Of a stretch of DNA of 64,000 nt, positions 11,555-22,039 are shown one piece after another (within the stretch, counting starts at the first letter, position 1; each line of letters starts with the position of its first letter). The DNA lies in contig QAOA01000660.1 of the NCBI GenBank assembly GCA_003255065.1, positions 47,320 to 111,319 of the forward strand. The letters run 5' to 3'. A model generated the notes under the pieces. That model did not search any database. It saw only the letters and a program-made list of their open reading frames with translations, and had not been told where the DNA came from. Position numbers and translations under genes: made by a program. The stretch is from Cercis canadensis. Lineage: Eukaryota > Streptophyta > Magnoliopsida > Fabales > Fabaceae.

Positions 11555-12290
11555 GTGAACTAGACATGAAAAAATTCTAAAAATTATATACATTGAATTC
11601 ATACATCTTACAATTCAAATGAAATTGACATCACCTAATTTGGAACTGTACAACTTAAATTAGAGATGAAAGACGATGCGCCGCCAATGCTGACTGGTAG
11701 CACTGACCGTGCGAAAAACAGTCTTATTCACATTCAAACTAGAAATAAACTAGACATGAAAAAAATATGAAAATTGAAAAAATTGAAATCATGCATCTTA
11801 TGATTCTAAAGAGACAAGAATCGTGCAATTCGGAGCTATACAACTCCAAAAAGAATAAAATACTGAACATTGCCAGAGACAAGGCATCAGTGTCAGGGCA
11901 ACATTGAACAACTAGATTCAAAGAGAAACTGGGCATAAACTAGACATAAACAAATCTTAAAATTATACACAATGGAGATACATGTCTCCCGGTTTTAATA
12001 AGACTAACAATGCTAACATCTGAGCTCTGTAGCTCCAGAAATAAATCAAACATTGAGTGCTACCAGAGAAGAACAACAGGCCTGACAACTCAAAAAAATA
12101 GCCAACCTTTCATGAAAATTGGGAGCAAACTAACCATTCAAAAAATATGAAAACTTTACACATTGAATACATGTATCTTATGATTCTATTGGGACAGACT
12201 ATGCTAAAATACGAGCTCTGTAGCACCAAAAATAAATCAAACGTTGAGTGCTACCATAGCTCTCTGACAGACCCGAAAACAAAGAAATTC
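11555..12290. repeat. Four tandem units of about 190 bp
   Basis: Units beginning near 11559, 11746, 11935 and 12124 share 'aaactagacat', 'aaaattatacacattgaat', 'catgtatcttatgattct', 'gagctctgtagctcc' and 'attgagtgctaccag'. Divergence between units is substantial. The array lies wholly within the LTR-type insertion and has no coding potential. Confidence 0.65.
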
Positions 12291-13503
12291 AAAGCATTAA
12301 TGTCACCAACAATGGATTTATCCTCAAACATGTTAAAGGTTGATGGAGCAGCACCTCTATTACCTTTCTAGAATACATATGTGAATGTGAAAGCATGAAT
12401 TATGAAATTTTCTAGACAACAATCACTTCACAAGAGGACAACTATGATGCAAAGGAACCAAAACTCTTATTTGAGAGGAATTCAACTTTGCCAAACTCTA
12501 CCATAGGTCAATTTATAAATCAGAAAACATATAAGATTGCAACACCTTTAAGAAACAACATTCTCAAGGGGAAATATCAGGAAGCTTCAATTAAACACCC
12601 TATACCTATACCCCATTACGAATTCAAAGAAAAAATAACAAGCATATGAACTCAGCAATTCCCAATCACTTTGCAACCACAAATTGACCACAAATACTCA
12701 TCAAACAATACATATAAACCACAAATACTCATAAAATTACCCATTCAAAAACATAGGAACGAAAAGGAAAGAGAAAGAATTCGAAATAGAAGAAATTACC
12801 CTTGAAATTCAAACAATCAATGATGGAAGAAATTGCTCTGCCCTCTGCTGTCCTTTGTTGTATGCTCTCTTCTTCTACTTCCCTTTCTCTTCTTGCTGAA
12901 TCCCTTTTCTTCTTCTCTCTCTAATGAAAACTTCAGAACCAATTCTCTCCCTCTCCTCCCCCTTGTGCGTATCACACTTTTCTTTCTCTCTTCCCACATT
13001 GCTCTCTTTCCTCCTAAGATATTTCCCTTTCTTTTCACTTGATTTTCCCAATTTGCCCCAATAATAACTGCTGCCCATCATCCTTCTCCCTTTTTTTTTA
13101 TTTGTTTTCTTTATGTAGTTGTTTAGTTATTCAATTAAAATAAAGAAAAATAAAGATTGGACCAATGGGGAGAGAAGGAAATCCATTCCTTGCTCTCTTA
13201 TTGGTTCCTTTAGAACCAATGATGTCAAAAATAAATTTACAAAATATATTTATATGTTTTATCCATTATTTACATAATCAATAAAAATAACAAAAATGGG
13301 CCAAGTGAGCTCAAATAAAAATGGGCTTATTGTGACAATGGATTAGGCTTAGGTTTTCTTCAATTGCAAAAACCCAAACAATAAAAAAAAAAAACACACT
13401 AATTAAAATTTTAAATTTTATCTCCATTTTTCTTGAATATATTTTAACCATAAAAATAAAAAAAAAAATAAAAACCTGAACAAAATACGATATCTACAGT
13501 GGA

Positions 13504-13922
13504 TAAACATCTAACTTGGGGAGATATGTTGATATAAGAAGTTGTACTTTGTAGCATATGAAGAGTCATGATTGTCATGTCTTCATGGAGATATTGCTTC
13601 CAATTGCATTTAGTAGTTTGCCCACTCCTATTTAGGAATCCTTAACTGAATTGAGTTATTTCTTTTGAGACTTATGTTGTCCAACGTTGGAAGAAAGTAG
13701 ACTTGACACAATGGATAAGAATATTCTCATTATCTTGTGTAAATTAGAGGAGATATTCCCTCTTAGCTTTTTTGATGTCATTGAACACTTACCCATACAC
13801 TTAGTGTATGAAGCACGAGTTGATAGACCTGTATAATATCGATAGATGTATCCATTTAAGAGGTATACATCTTCATTTCAAAATTACTTACATTTGAATG
13901 TCTCATTATGCCTATGCATTAT
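13504..13922 (+). pseudogene. TNP2-like transposase, continuation (start of DUF4218)
   Basis: The reading resumes after the insertion with 'TSNLGRYVD', then 'HMKSHDCHVFMEILLPIAF', 'LTELSYFF.DLC', 'CKLEEIFPLSFFDVIEHLP' and 'IHLVYEARVDRPV'. These match the end of the TNP2 core and the start of the DUF4218 domain that follows it. Stops are present. The sequence is cut again at 13922 by a solo LTR and resumes at 15413. Confidence 0.8.
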
Positions 13923-15407
13923 TGATGGGACTTTTTATACCGGCAAGTGTACCGGGCCACACAAGTAATATAATGATGAGTAGAGTATTGTTCCCACGAG
14001 GATTAAGGCTAGCAACTACCAATTTCACCAATAAAGATTATATTTGGAAAGATCAATGGTTTGAGAATGGTTTATTAACTAAAGCTAGAAAATAAAGCAA
14101 GAACAATTTAATAATAATTAAACTAAGAAATTAACAATGAACAAAAGAAGGTTAGAGGTTGATTTCACTCGAATTTGACTCCGGTTACTTCATAGACAAA
14201 ATAACCTTTGAATTACTGAAGAATAAGTTATTCTAATTACAAATCCTTTATTGTTGGCCAATTTCCCTAATGTGATTGATCCCAATCCTTTGGTGAAACA
14301 ATCCTCCCTATCCCAATCAATTGCCCAATTCCTTGGTACAATTAACTTGTCTAAGTGATTAAGCTCTAGGAAATTAATTAGACCACATAAACTAAGTTAT
14401 CTATTCCTAGATTAACTTGATTTATGGTAGAGATTACAAGAGCACACTCACATCTTGCTATCCCTAGCATCAACATGAGTCAATAAATAATTCAAATGAT
14501 GGCCAAGCATTCAAAAGCATTAAGAACAGCAAAATCTACTCCAACAAATAGATTTGAATCAAAATAACATTAATCAACAGCAAAGCTTCATCAAAATCCG
14601 AACTACATCAATCCCTAACTAAGAAAGTTTAACTACACATATTTAAACCAGAAAAACAGAGAAATGGAAGACAAGATAGAATCAGAAAAACTCATTCTCA
14701 TGAATTCTTTCAATGGGTTGATCTTCTATCTTGCTCTTCTTCAACCCCTTCGGGTTGGGCTGCCGCCTCTGGCTCTGAATCGTGCCTCTTGATGTCCAAA
14801 AGACGGAGCTCCCTTCTTTCCCCTCTTAGATGCATATAAATACAATTCTAAATCTAGGGTTTCACCTTTCAGAAGCTCGAACACGGCCTAGACACGGCCG
14901 TGTTCACTTATGGTGGCTGGGCGTGTTCTTAAGATGCTCTCTGGACCTCGAACACGGGCATGGACACGGCCGTGTCTAGGCCGTGTCCCTTGTATAGACT
15001 TCAATTGCTTTTGATTCCTTTGCCTCTTAGGATTAATTAGCCACCGAAATCACTTAATTTGGACTTAAGATGAGTAAGTTATGCCCAAATCTCTTCATAA
15101 AGGTCCAGACCCGATTCCAGGATATCGGTTCTGATTTCTGGGTTAAATTTGACCCACTGAATGTCCGAATTAGCCTTGGAGATCTGAATGAAAGTTGTAG
15201 ATAATCCTCTTAGCTTTCCTACAAGGTAAAATTCACCATTTTTAGACATCCAGAACTAAAAATATACCCAAAATACAGAAACAGTGTCAAAAACCTGATA
15301 ACACAAATATTGAGGTTAAGTACCATGTTTAAAGCAAATTGTGCTCGAATCTAAGTAAGAATCCATTGATAAAACATGGAACTTAACGACATAAAAAGCA
15401 CATATCA
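13923..15407. mobile_element. Solo LTR, 1485 bp, TSD ATTAT
   Basis: Starts TGATGGGACTTTTTATACCGG and ends ..AAAGCACATATCA (TG..CA). A perfect 5-bp duplication ATTAT flanks it (13918-13922, 15408-15412). No primer-binding site or coding region is present, so it is a solo LTR left by recombination. The start resembles LTRs of plant Ty3/gypsy elements ('cggcaagtgtaccgg'); that assignment is from memory. It contains palindromic GACACGGCCGTGTC motifs (14880-14990). It interrupts the DUF4218 part of the transposase. Confidence 0.88.
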
Positions 15408-15412
15408 ATTAT

Positions 15413-16753
15413 AATTGTGAAATACTTCTTCTTTTTTTCATAGGTTTTTACACTATTTTAAGAACAAAGTGAAAAATAAAGCTTATGCCGAGGGCTCTAT
15501 CTATGAAGCTCACACACTTGGGGAGACTTCCACATTTTGTTCTTATTACTTGTCTCATGTCCATTTTAGAAATAAAAGAGTGTCTCGAAATGATGATAGT
15601 AGATAGTCATTTGTGCTTCTTCCACTATCTATCTTTAACTATCTTAGCCGACGTGAGAGGGCATGTAGAACTCATTATCTAAATGAGGAGGAAGTAACTG
15701 CAGCATTCCTATATGTTCTTTTAAATTTCCCCGAAATTGAACCATTTCTAAAGTAAGTTATATTCTTCATATGTTATTCCTCGGTTATAGAGTTTCTATG
15801 CCTTAGTGTTTAATGCATATGATGATGATCACAACATTTATGTTGAATCATTGATGTCAATTATTCTTAATCTCAGCTCCAATGAAGTTAACTAACAAAT
15901 AGAATCAAATTTTTTGCTTTGGTTCAAAAACTATGTAAGTTATTTACACAATTACATAAGGAAGTTATCATAATTATCTCTTATAACATGTGTGTGTTCA
16001 TATAAGTGTTATCTAAGTTAATGGTTAGTAGGTGCATAATCCTGATAATAACAACAAAGATTAATTTCTATATAATTTAGCTTGGGGGCCTTTAAGAGGG
16101 GTGCAAACATTCCCAATTTATTTTGTGAATGGTTATTCTTTCCACACATCTATTTGGGCACAAAATTGAAAGTTGAATAATTCTAGAGTAGCTCTTAGTG
16201 GAATAGATACTTTATACCATGGAATTGTAGAAGAGATAATTAAGATAGAGTATCCTCAAATCCCTATAAAGCAATTGACACTCTTTAATTGTAAATGGTT
16301 TGATCTTTCGTCCATGGTTACAAGGATTTGCCACAAGTATGAAATTATTGAGGTCAAATTGAATAAGAGATACAAGGGTAATGATACATTTATCTTTACT
16401 CAACAAGTAGAGCAAATATATTTTACACCCTCTCCATACCCAAATCCTAAAAGAAAGACAGGTTTGTGATGATTAACACGAAATCAAGGCACATAATTGA
16501 ATGACGGGATGCTCCATTCCAGGTTGATAGAACTTTGCACTTGACTCAAGTCTCTTCTCATGACCAAATTGTAGATAATTTAAGAGATGTTAATGATATG
16601 GGTGAAGATTTGGCGGACATTACACTTCATGCACATCTTGAAGTTGATGATGTAGTGGAAGAGCATGGTGCAAAAGAACAAGAACCATATGATAGTGAGG
16701 AGCCTGAAACTAAAGATGAAGTTCCTAGTGATTACCTAGTTGAAAGTGATTGA
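15413..16753 (+). pseudogene. TNP2-like transposase, C-terminal part (DUF4218 end, DUF4216, acidic tail)
   Basis: About 15440-15680 encodes 'KNKVKNKAYAEGSIYEAH' and 'ETSTFCSYYLSHV', the end of DUF4218. About 16090-16469 encodes 'GIDTLYHGIVEEIIKIEYP', 'LFNCKWFDL', 'INKRY/LNKRYKGND' and 'FIFTQQVEQIYF', the DUF4216 domain at the C-terminus of CACTA TNP2 proteins. An acidic stretch follows (16535-16753, rich in E and D, ending in TGA), as is usual for the tail. Intron-like AT-rich stretches lie between. Stops elsewhere make the whole gene a pseudogene. Confidence 0.8.
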
Positions 16754-16859
16754 TTGTTAATGTTAATTTATGGTTGAACTATGTCTTTATGTTATTTTGT
16801 GCATGTACCTATTATATATTTAATGCCTCACTTACATACTTGATGTTTCTTGTTCACAG

Positions 16860-17150
16860 ATGTCAAGGAGAAGCACACATGGTCATGGCTCTAGTTCCCG
16901 AGGTAGAGGGAGAGTTCCTGATCCATTACAGACTTATTTTGCACCCGCCGACGTGCATTTTGACCATACATCGTCTCATACTCCTACCGCATCCACCCCA
17001 CTACATCCATCATATGCATCATTAGCTCAGAGTTTTTCTTTTGCTACTGTGGCAAGTACAACAACGTGTGGATCAACTGATAGTAGGATGTGGGTCCGAC
17101 CGAATGGGAAGGAGTATGATGTCTACACTTTATGTGTCTTATTGTTGTAA
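16860..17150 (+). pseudogene. TNPA-like protein, N-terminal exon
   Basis: Starts after 'cttgttcacag' (acceptor-like) with ATG. It encodes a Ser/Arg/Gly/His-rich head ('SRRSTHGHGSSSRGRGRVPD') and a Pro/Thr/Ser-rich stretch ending 'WVRPNGKE'. This is the usual low-complexity start of Ptta/En/Spm CACTA proteins, directly downstream of TNP2. The (TA)n run at 17165-17187 and the LTR-type insertion at 17188 cut it from the next exon at about 19709. Confidence 0.6.
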
Positions 17151-17520
17151 ATTTCATTACTATTATATATATATATATATATATATATGTCGCAACGTCC
17201 CTTTTGGGAGCGCAATGCGGAGCGGCGACATCCCCGACACGAGAAGAAATAAAAAGTTAACAATGTGCAATAATATGCAAGAAAAGAATGGAGTCGCCAC
17301 CAATCATTTTATTCCATTTTTAGCAAATGGAATGGTGCGATTGGACACCTAAATAATTTGGTCTATGTTCAGAGCTTGGATTCGGGGGTTGATTACGTGT
17401 AGGGAATGTATTAGCACCCTGCGACATCTGTACTTAGAACAGTTACTCATTTAATCGCTAGTTATCTTTTTAAATGAAGTAAGTTAGTCCTAACGTTATA
17501 AAATAAATTAAAATTTCGTT

Positions 17521-18228
17521 AGGCTCTACCAGCACTTCTAGAAAAGCCTAAAGGATGCTTCAAGACTATTAGGTGGAGTTCGTGATTGTCATTACAATCC
17601 TTCCCCAATCTATTCTATCATAAGCAATAATTAGCAATCTCACTAACTAAGTGATATCTAGATATATGAAAGACAATTTATGTGTTTATGAAATGTTCAA
17701 GATTCGTGATAAAGATTTTTATTTGAGGTATTCCTCATCTTCGGAGTGTCAAGGAATCGCTGTCATTACAGCTATCCTTAACTATTCCTTCATCGGTACC
17801 TTTTAACTCACATTAAGGTAATTAAAGCTAAAATATTATATTTAGAAAATGTTTGTTTGGAAATTATGCACCGACAAAGATTTTTATCGGGGATTGACCT
17901 CATGCCCTGCCAGTACCTCAAGCCGAACTAGAGACATCCTTTTACCTCCAGAATATCGAAACATCGTCATTATCATGACTAATTTCAATTATTCCCTCGT
18001 TAGTAATCTTTTTCTAGCATAATTAAAAATAATGTTAAGATGTAATGAGATGAATTATAATGTAACAAATTAATACTATAAATGTGGTAATTAAAAAGAT
18101 AAAAACGATATTGAGAATTTTATTGGCCACACCAGTACCTCTAGCATAACCAAGAAATTTATCTCTCACCTCAGGAACACTAGAAAAAAATTGTCAACAC
18201 AATTTTTCCTAACTTAATCCGTCGTCGG
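17521..18228. repeat. Four diverged ~200-bp internal repeats of the LTR-type element
   Basis: Units near 17521, 17720, 17890 and 18120 share the order 'accagtacctctagc', 'ctcacctcagga', 'gaaa..ttgtcattacaa' and 'cctaa.ttattc.tcgtcgg'. The same units occur in reverse orientation in the 42157-45889 block (near 42960, 43190, 45020, 45230 and 45470), so they are a property of the family. Confidence 0.6.
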
Positions 18229-19169
18229 TTTTTGATTCTTGAAAAAAAAAAATTGAGTATAATATGGAATACATAAAGGTTAATAAATAAAACTAAATAA
18301 ATTAAGATCCTTAATATAAAATAAGAGTAACAATAACAATAAGAAGAATTATAAAGTAAATAAACAAAATTTAGAATGGCTCAAAAAATAAATAAAAATC
18401 CTAAACACACACACACCAAAAAAAGGTTTAAAAATAAGATAAAGGAAAGCTCAATCAAATGCATCAAACATCATGAAAATAAACCTAACAAAAGAAATGA
18501 CCTAGCCCATGTAAAATAAAGGCCTAATCCTAACCAAAAAAGAAATAAAACACACAAATGGGCCGGCCCAATTCGGACCAGCCCAATCAACAAACTAAAT
18601 TATCCAAAACTAAAATGATATTCGGCCCATCAACTTCAAATGGCCCAAACGAAATAACACATGCATCAGCCTAAATGAAACAAAACCCAAACAAAAAAAA
18701 AAAAAAAGAGAAAGGAAACTAACACTTGGTCTGATCCAACAAGGAAAACCCAATAACTCTCTTAACGCCCAAACAAAATATTAAAGGAAACAAACTTGAG
18801 CATTCAATAAAACAAATCAGACTAAAGAAAAGAAATAAACAAAAGAGTGCAGAGCAGAATATCAACCAAGAAGAAACACAAAAAAGGAGAGTCTCCCTCC
18901 TAACTTTGCCTCTGAGTTCCAGAGGAAGAAATCAGTTGCTACTCGCCTAATCAAGGAGTCTTAAGGTGAAGATTTCACATACTTTCTCTCTATTTTCAGA
19001 TTATTTCTTTCCTTGGTTTCTATTTCCCTTTGAACTCGACTTTCTCTCTCTAAAAGCTTCACCTCTCTCTCTAAAAATTGGGGATTCGTATGGTGGAACA
19101 ATGTTGCCTTAGAATTAATTTTAGTTGATAAAGGAGATTAATTCTCTCTCTCCCTCATGTCTTTGTTTG

Positions 19170-19172
<3 letters not shown>

Positions 19173-19210
<38 letters not shown>
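19173..19210. repeat. (TA)n microsatellite
   Basis: About 19 TA units within the LTR-type insertion. Confidence 0.95.
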
Positions 19211-19212
<2 letters not shown>

Positions 19213-19708
19213 ATTGAGTATGTTCTTTCGTGTGTGGGTGTGAGTACCAAAGAAAGCAAGAAAAGGAAAATTAGCGTTTGTGGTGTACCTGTTGATTGGA
19301 GTCCCTCTGCTTGCTATATGGTGGTGTGCTTCTTCTTCTCTGAGAATTTCTCTTATGTCTGTGTATTGTCGTCCCTTTGCTCTGTTTTGTGAGGCTTTTT
19401 ATAGCCAAATTTTTGTGCAAGTTGTATTGCTTCATTGATGAGCTTTCCTATCTTTAAGTTGCAAATGGGGACTGTAGGATGGGCGGTGCCAGACTGGTGA
19501 GTGGCACTTTGCTGAAAGCAGATTGCCACCCAGAGTCAGGACTGCAGAGGTAATCCAATTCTGCGTTCTTCTATTTTATTGTTATTAATACTGATTTTTT
19601 TGTATTTAATTATTATTATGATTTTTTTTTAATTTTCTTATTTCCTTTATTTTTTATTAAGTAATTTTGGTATCAACAATATCTATATATAATTTGTATT
19701 GTATAGGT

Positions 19709-20960
19709 TCCTATTGCCCATCGACACGGTTGGTGTCATTTCTTTCGTCATTAGGCCAAGTATGAACAATCGTGGACGGGCTAGAAAGACATTCCCCAAG
19801 ATGTGAGAGAAATGTGGTGAGGCGACTTTTAGGTGATACAATTAAACTATATTGTTTCTTTACACATTATGTTTGTTAATTCTATTCAAGTGGTAGTCTA
19901 ACTAATTTTTCACATACATTGGTTCAGAAATATTGTAGGTGGGATCCGCAACATGATGGTACTATTAAGTGGATCTGGTGCCTTAATTGTGCTGACACAA
20001 TTCGGGAAAACTTGGCCTCTATTTATCTACGGAAGTCCTTGACGCAATATGGGTTAAATGGACAATTGACCCTGAGTTCAAGCAGAAGCTGGAGCGAAAC
20101 TAGAAGAATCGATTAGTTAGTGAGGGAGGATGTGTGAACCGGGATGGCTCAATTTCTGTGTTAGAGCATAAGAGATGATATGTAAGTTTTATTTATTGGG
20201 AATAAACTTTTTTATAATTATGTCTTAATTTATCACAAATAACTAACATAAATTTATTATTTATTTTAGACATTAGAACTAGGGAGAAAGGCTACCATCC
20301 CAAAGCTTTTTTAATAGCTGAAGCACAATGATGAGACGAACTAGTGGTCAATGCCCAGGCCAGCAGGACTTATGTGAGTATCTCTAACTATAATATAATA
20401 ATTGAGCTTCTAACATAATTTACTTATTTTTATGGATTAATTTTGTTGTGTTCTTTTGGAAATCATATGTAGAGTTCCTTTGAGAAGTTAAAGGAGGATG
20501 TTATAGCCTCAGGATCATTTGTTGATGACTTTGCCCTCTTTTTCTAAGCTACTTGGGGGAAAAATAAGAAAGGTCGAGCTTATGGGTTTGGATCTGAAGG
20601 AGCCTTCTATTCTTCATTCTGGTCCAAGTCTCAACCCGCCAACACTGCGCACCCCACTGAGAGCCAGTTGGAGGAAAAAGATGTTTCTCAAGGTGATTGT
20701 GTTGCACAATTTGAGGCAAAGTTGACCACACTTAGAGCTAGTGCAGACCGTGTTGCAGCTTTCGAGACCCAACTGGAGTCCCAAAGAGTGTCTGATCAAT
20801 GAGTCTCCCAACTTGACAGTGAATTTGCATCACTGAAAGGATTTTTAACGCAATTCGCCTACCATATGCATTATGGACAAAACATGGAGGCAGCTTCTTA
20901 TGTGTCGCTACTATCTACAACCATTGAGGAAGTTGATAAGGAGATGACAATTTGGGAGAT
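19709..20960 (+). pseudogene. TNPA-like (Ptta/En/Spm) protein, central and C-terminal exons
   Basis: Successive exon-like pieces carry 'WDPQHDGTIKWIW..CADTIRENLASI' (19930-20020), 'FKQKLERN.KNRLVSEGG' and 'NRDGSISVLEHKR' (20060-20175), a piece at 20270-20370, and 'GKNKKGRAYGFGSEG' followed by a Q/L-rich coiled-coil-like stretch (20550-20960). Acceptor- and donor-like AT-rich introns separate them. Stops interrupt most pieces. In the family this protein binds subterminal repeats and helps TNP2; the array it would bind is next to it at 21176-21505. Confidence 0.75.
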
Positions 20961-21175
20961 GATACTAAGGACTTTTAAGAGTTTGTATCTCTTAGTGTTT
21001 TATACTTCCTTACTTGAATGACAATGATTTCTGTTATTTATTTGGATATACATATTATCTTCTCGCATTTGACCCATATAAATATTTGAAAGCTTGGATT
21101 ATTTTGCCTAGGTTTCAAATGTTTTGATTGTTTTGTTGATTTGGCTTCAAAAAGAATTAAATAGGTCATTTTAGG

Positions 21176-21505
21176 GAAAAAAATTCCATTGGAATTATAG
21201 TAAAAATTAAAAAGAAATTAATAAATACAAAAATTCCAACAGTAATTCCTAGAGAAAATACCGTTAAAATTTGTTTAGTAAAAATAAAAAAATCCATAAA
21301 TAGGAAAATTCTTTGTTGAAATTTTTTTCAAAATCAAATTCCAACGGTAAAATTCCTTTGGAATTATTGTTCTAATGAAATTTTGCAATTACAACGGCCG
21401 TTTCTTCAACAACTCAAATTCTGTTAGAAATTCAAATTCCAACAGAAAAATTATGGGATTGAAACGGAATTATTTCTGTTGTAGTCTAAAAATTTTATTG
21501 TAGTG
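21176..21505 (+). repeat. CACTA 3' subterminal and terminal repeats
   Basis: Repeated 'aattccaac(a/g)g' units and their inverses end in TATTGTAGTG. Colinear with 40590-40885 of the second element, for example the shared 'ataaataggaaattc' and 'ttggaattattgttc' stretches. Confidence 0.8.
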
Positions 21506-21508
21506 AGT

Positions 21509-22039
21509 TATAACTATAAACTTAGTTCTTTTGGTAGTGTTACGACTGAAATGGTTGATGAAATTAATTTCTTATTTGCAAGGAAAAGGGTATTTGCATA
21601 TCTTTTGGCAATGTTACTATTGAAGTTTTAGTTGGAGTAAAGTTTCAGTCAGCCCAATTAAACTTAGAATGCTACCATGGGTGAACGGAAGTTCTCACTG
21701 CCCTGAATTTTGAAAATTCGACATTTGGTATGTAAAAATTTTCCTTGGTTCCTTTAAACTTTTGAAATTTTAATATTTACCATGTAAAACTTTTAGATAA
21801 TTTCTTTTGGCCCTCTAGGAATTTTAGATTCTTTTATATTTGACTCTTAAAAATATTACAATTTTCACTAATTTCCTTGTCTCTCAATTGGTGCTTGAAC
21901 AAAAATACCCCTTGAATCTTTTTAAGCGTCAATTAGCTCTATTTCATATTGTATACATATACATATATTGTATAGTAGTTTGAAAACTTTCTTTGTCTAA
22001 TAACCTTTAATCTTGGCCCCCTAGAAACAATTCTTGACT
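21509..22039. other. No gene seen
   Basis: AT-rich DNA flanking the CACTA element. No open frame with recognisable content. Confidence 0.5.

Larger units (their letters stand above)
9827..13498 (+). mobile_element. LTR-type insertion (solo-LTR-like), TGTCRCAACG family, inside TNP2
   Basis: The insertion begins TGTCACAACGTACCC and ends ..ATATCTACA, giving TG..CA termini. It is flanked by ATGGA (9822-9826) and GTGGA (13499-13503), a 5-bp target duplication with one change. Removing it together with one duplication rejoins the transposase reading from 'LPYG' to 'TSNLGRYVD', which proves the insertion site. No gag or pol coding is visible, so I infer a solo LTR or a large non-autonomous derivative. 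Related copies are at 1-201, 17188-19678 and 42157-45889. Confidence 0.72.
17188..19678 (+). mobile_element. LTR-type insertion (solo-LTR-like), TGTCRCAACG family, inside TNPA-like gene
   Basis: Starts TGTCGCAACGTCCC at the edge of a (TA)n run and ends ..GGTATCAACA. Flanks are ATATA (17183-17187) and ATATC (19679-19683), an imperfect 5-bp duplication. The ends match the 9827-13498 copy. It holds no gag or pol. Near its 3' part are a C/T-rich tract, a second (TA)n run and 'ctttttatagccaaa', a possible TATA region. An array of about 200-bp internal repeats lies at 17521-18228. Confidence 0.7.
6129..21505 (+). mobile_element. Complete, decayed CACTA (En/Spm) transposon with nested LTR insertions
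   Basis: The left end reads CTCTACAAGAAAATA (one change from CACTACAAG) and the right end is the inverted ..TATTGTAGTG. A 3-bp target duplication AGT flanks both sides (6126-6128 and 21506-21508), as expected for CACTA elements. Subterminal arrays of 'attccaacggaa'-like units lie at 6129-6480 and 21176-21505. Inside, on the plus strand, are a TNP2-like transposase pseudogene (7931-16753, interrupted) and a TNPA-like pseudogene (16860-20960, interrupted). Three LTR-type insertions account for about 7.6 kb of its 15.4 kb. Both coding regions carry many stops, so it is not autonomous now. Confidence 0.88.

Noticed and set aside
12817..13081. Overlapping open frames on both strands near 12.8-13.1 kb
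   Set aside because: They arise from a C/T-rich tract inside the LTR-type insertion. Low-complexity composition, no motif.
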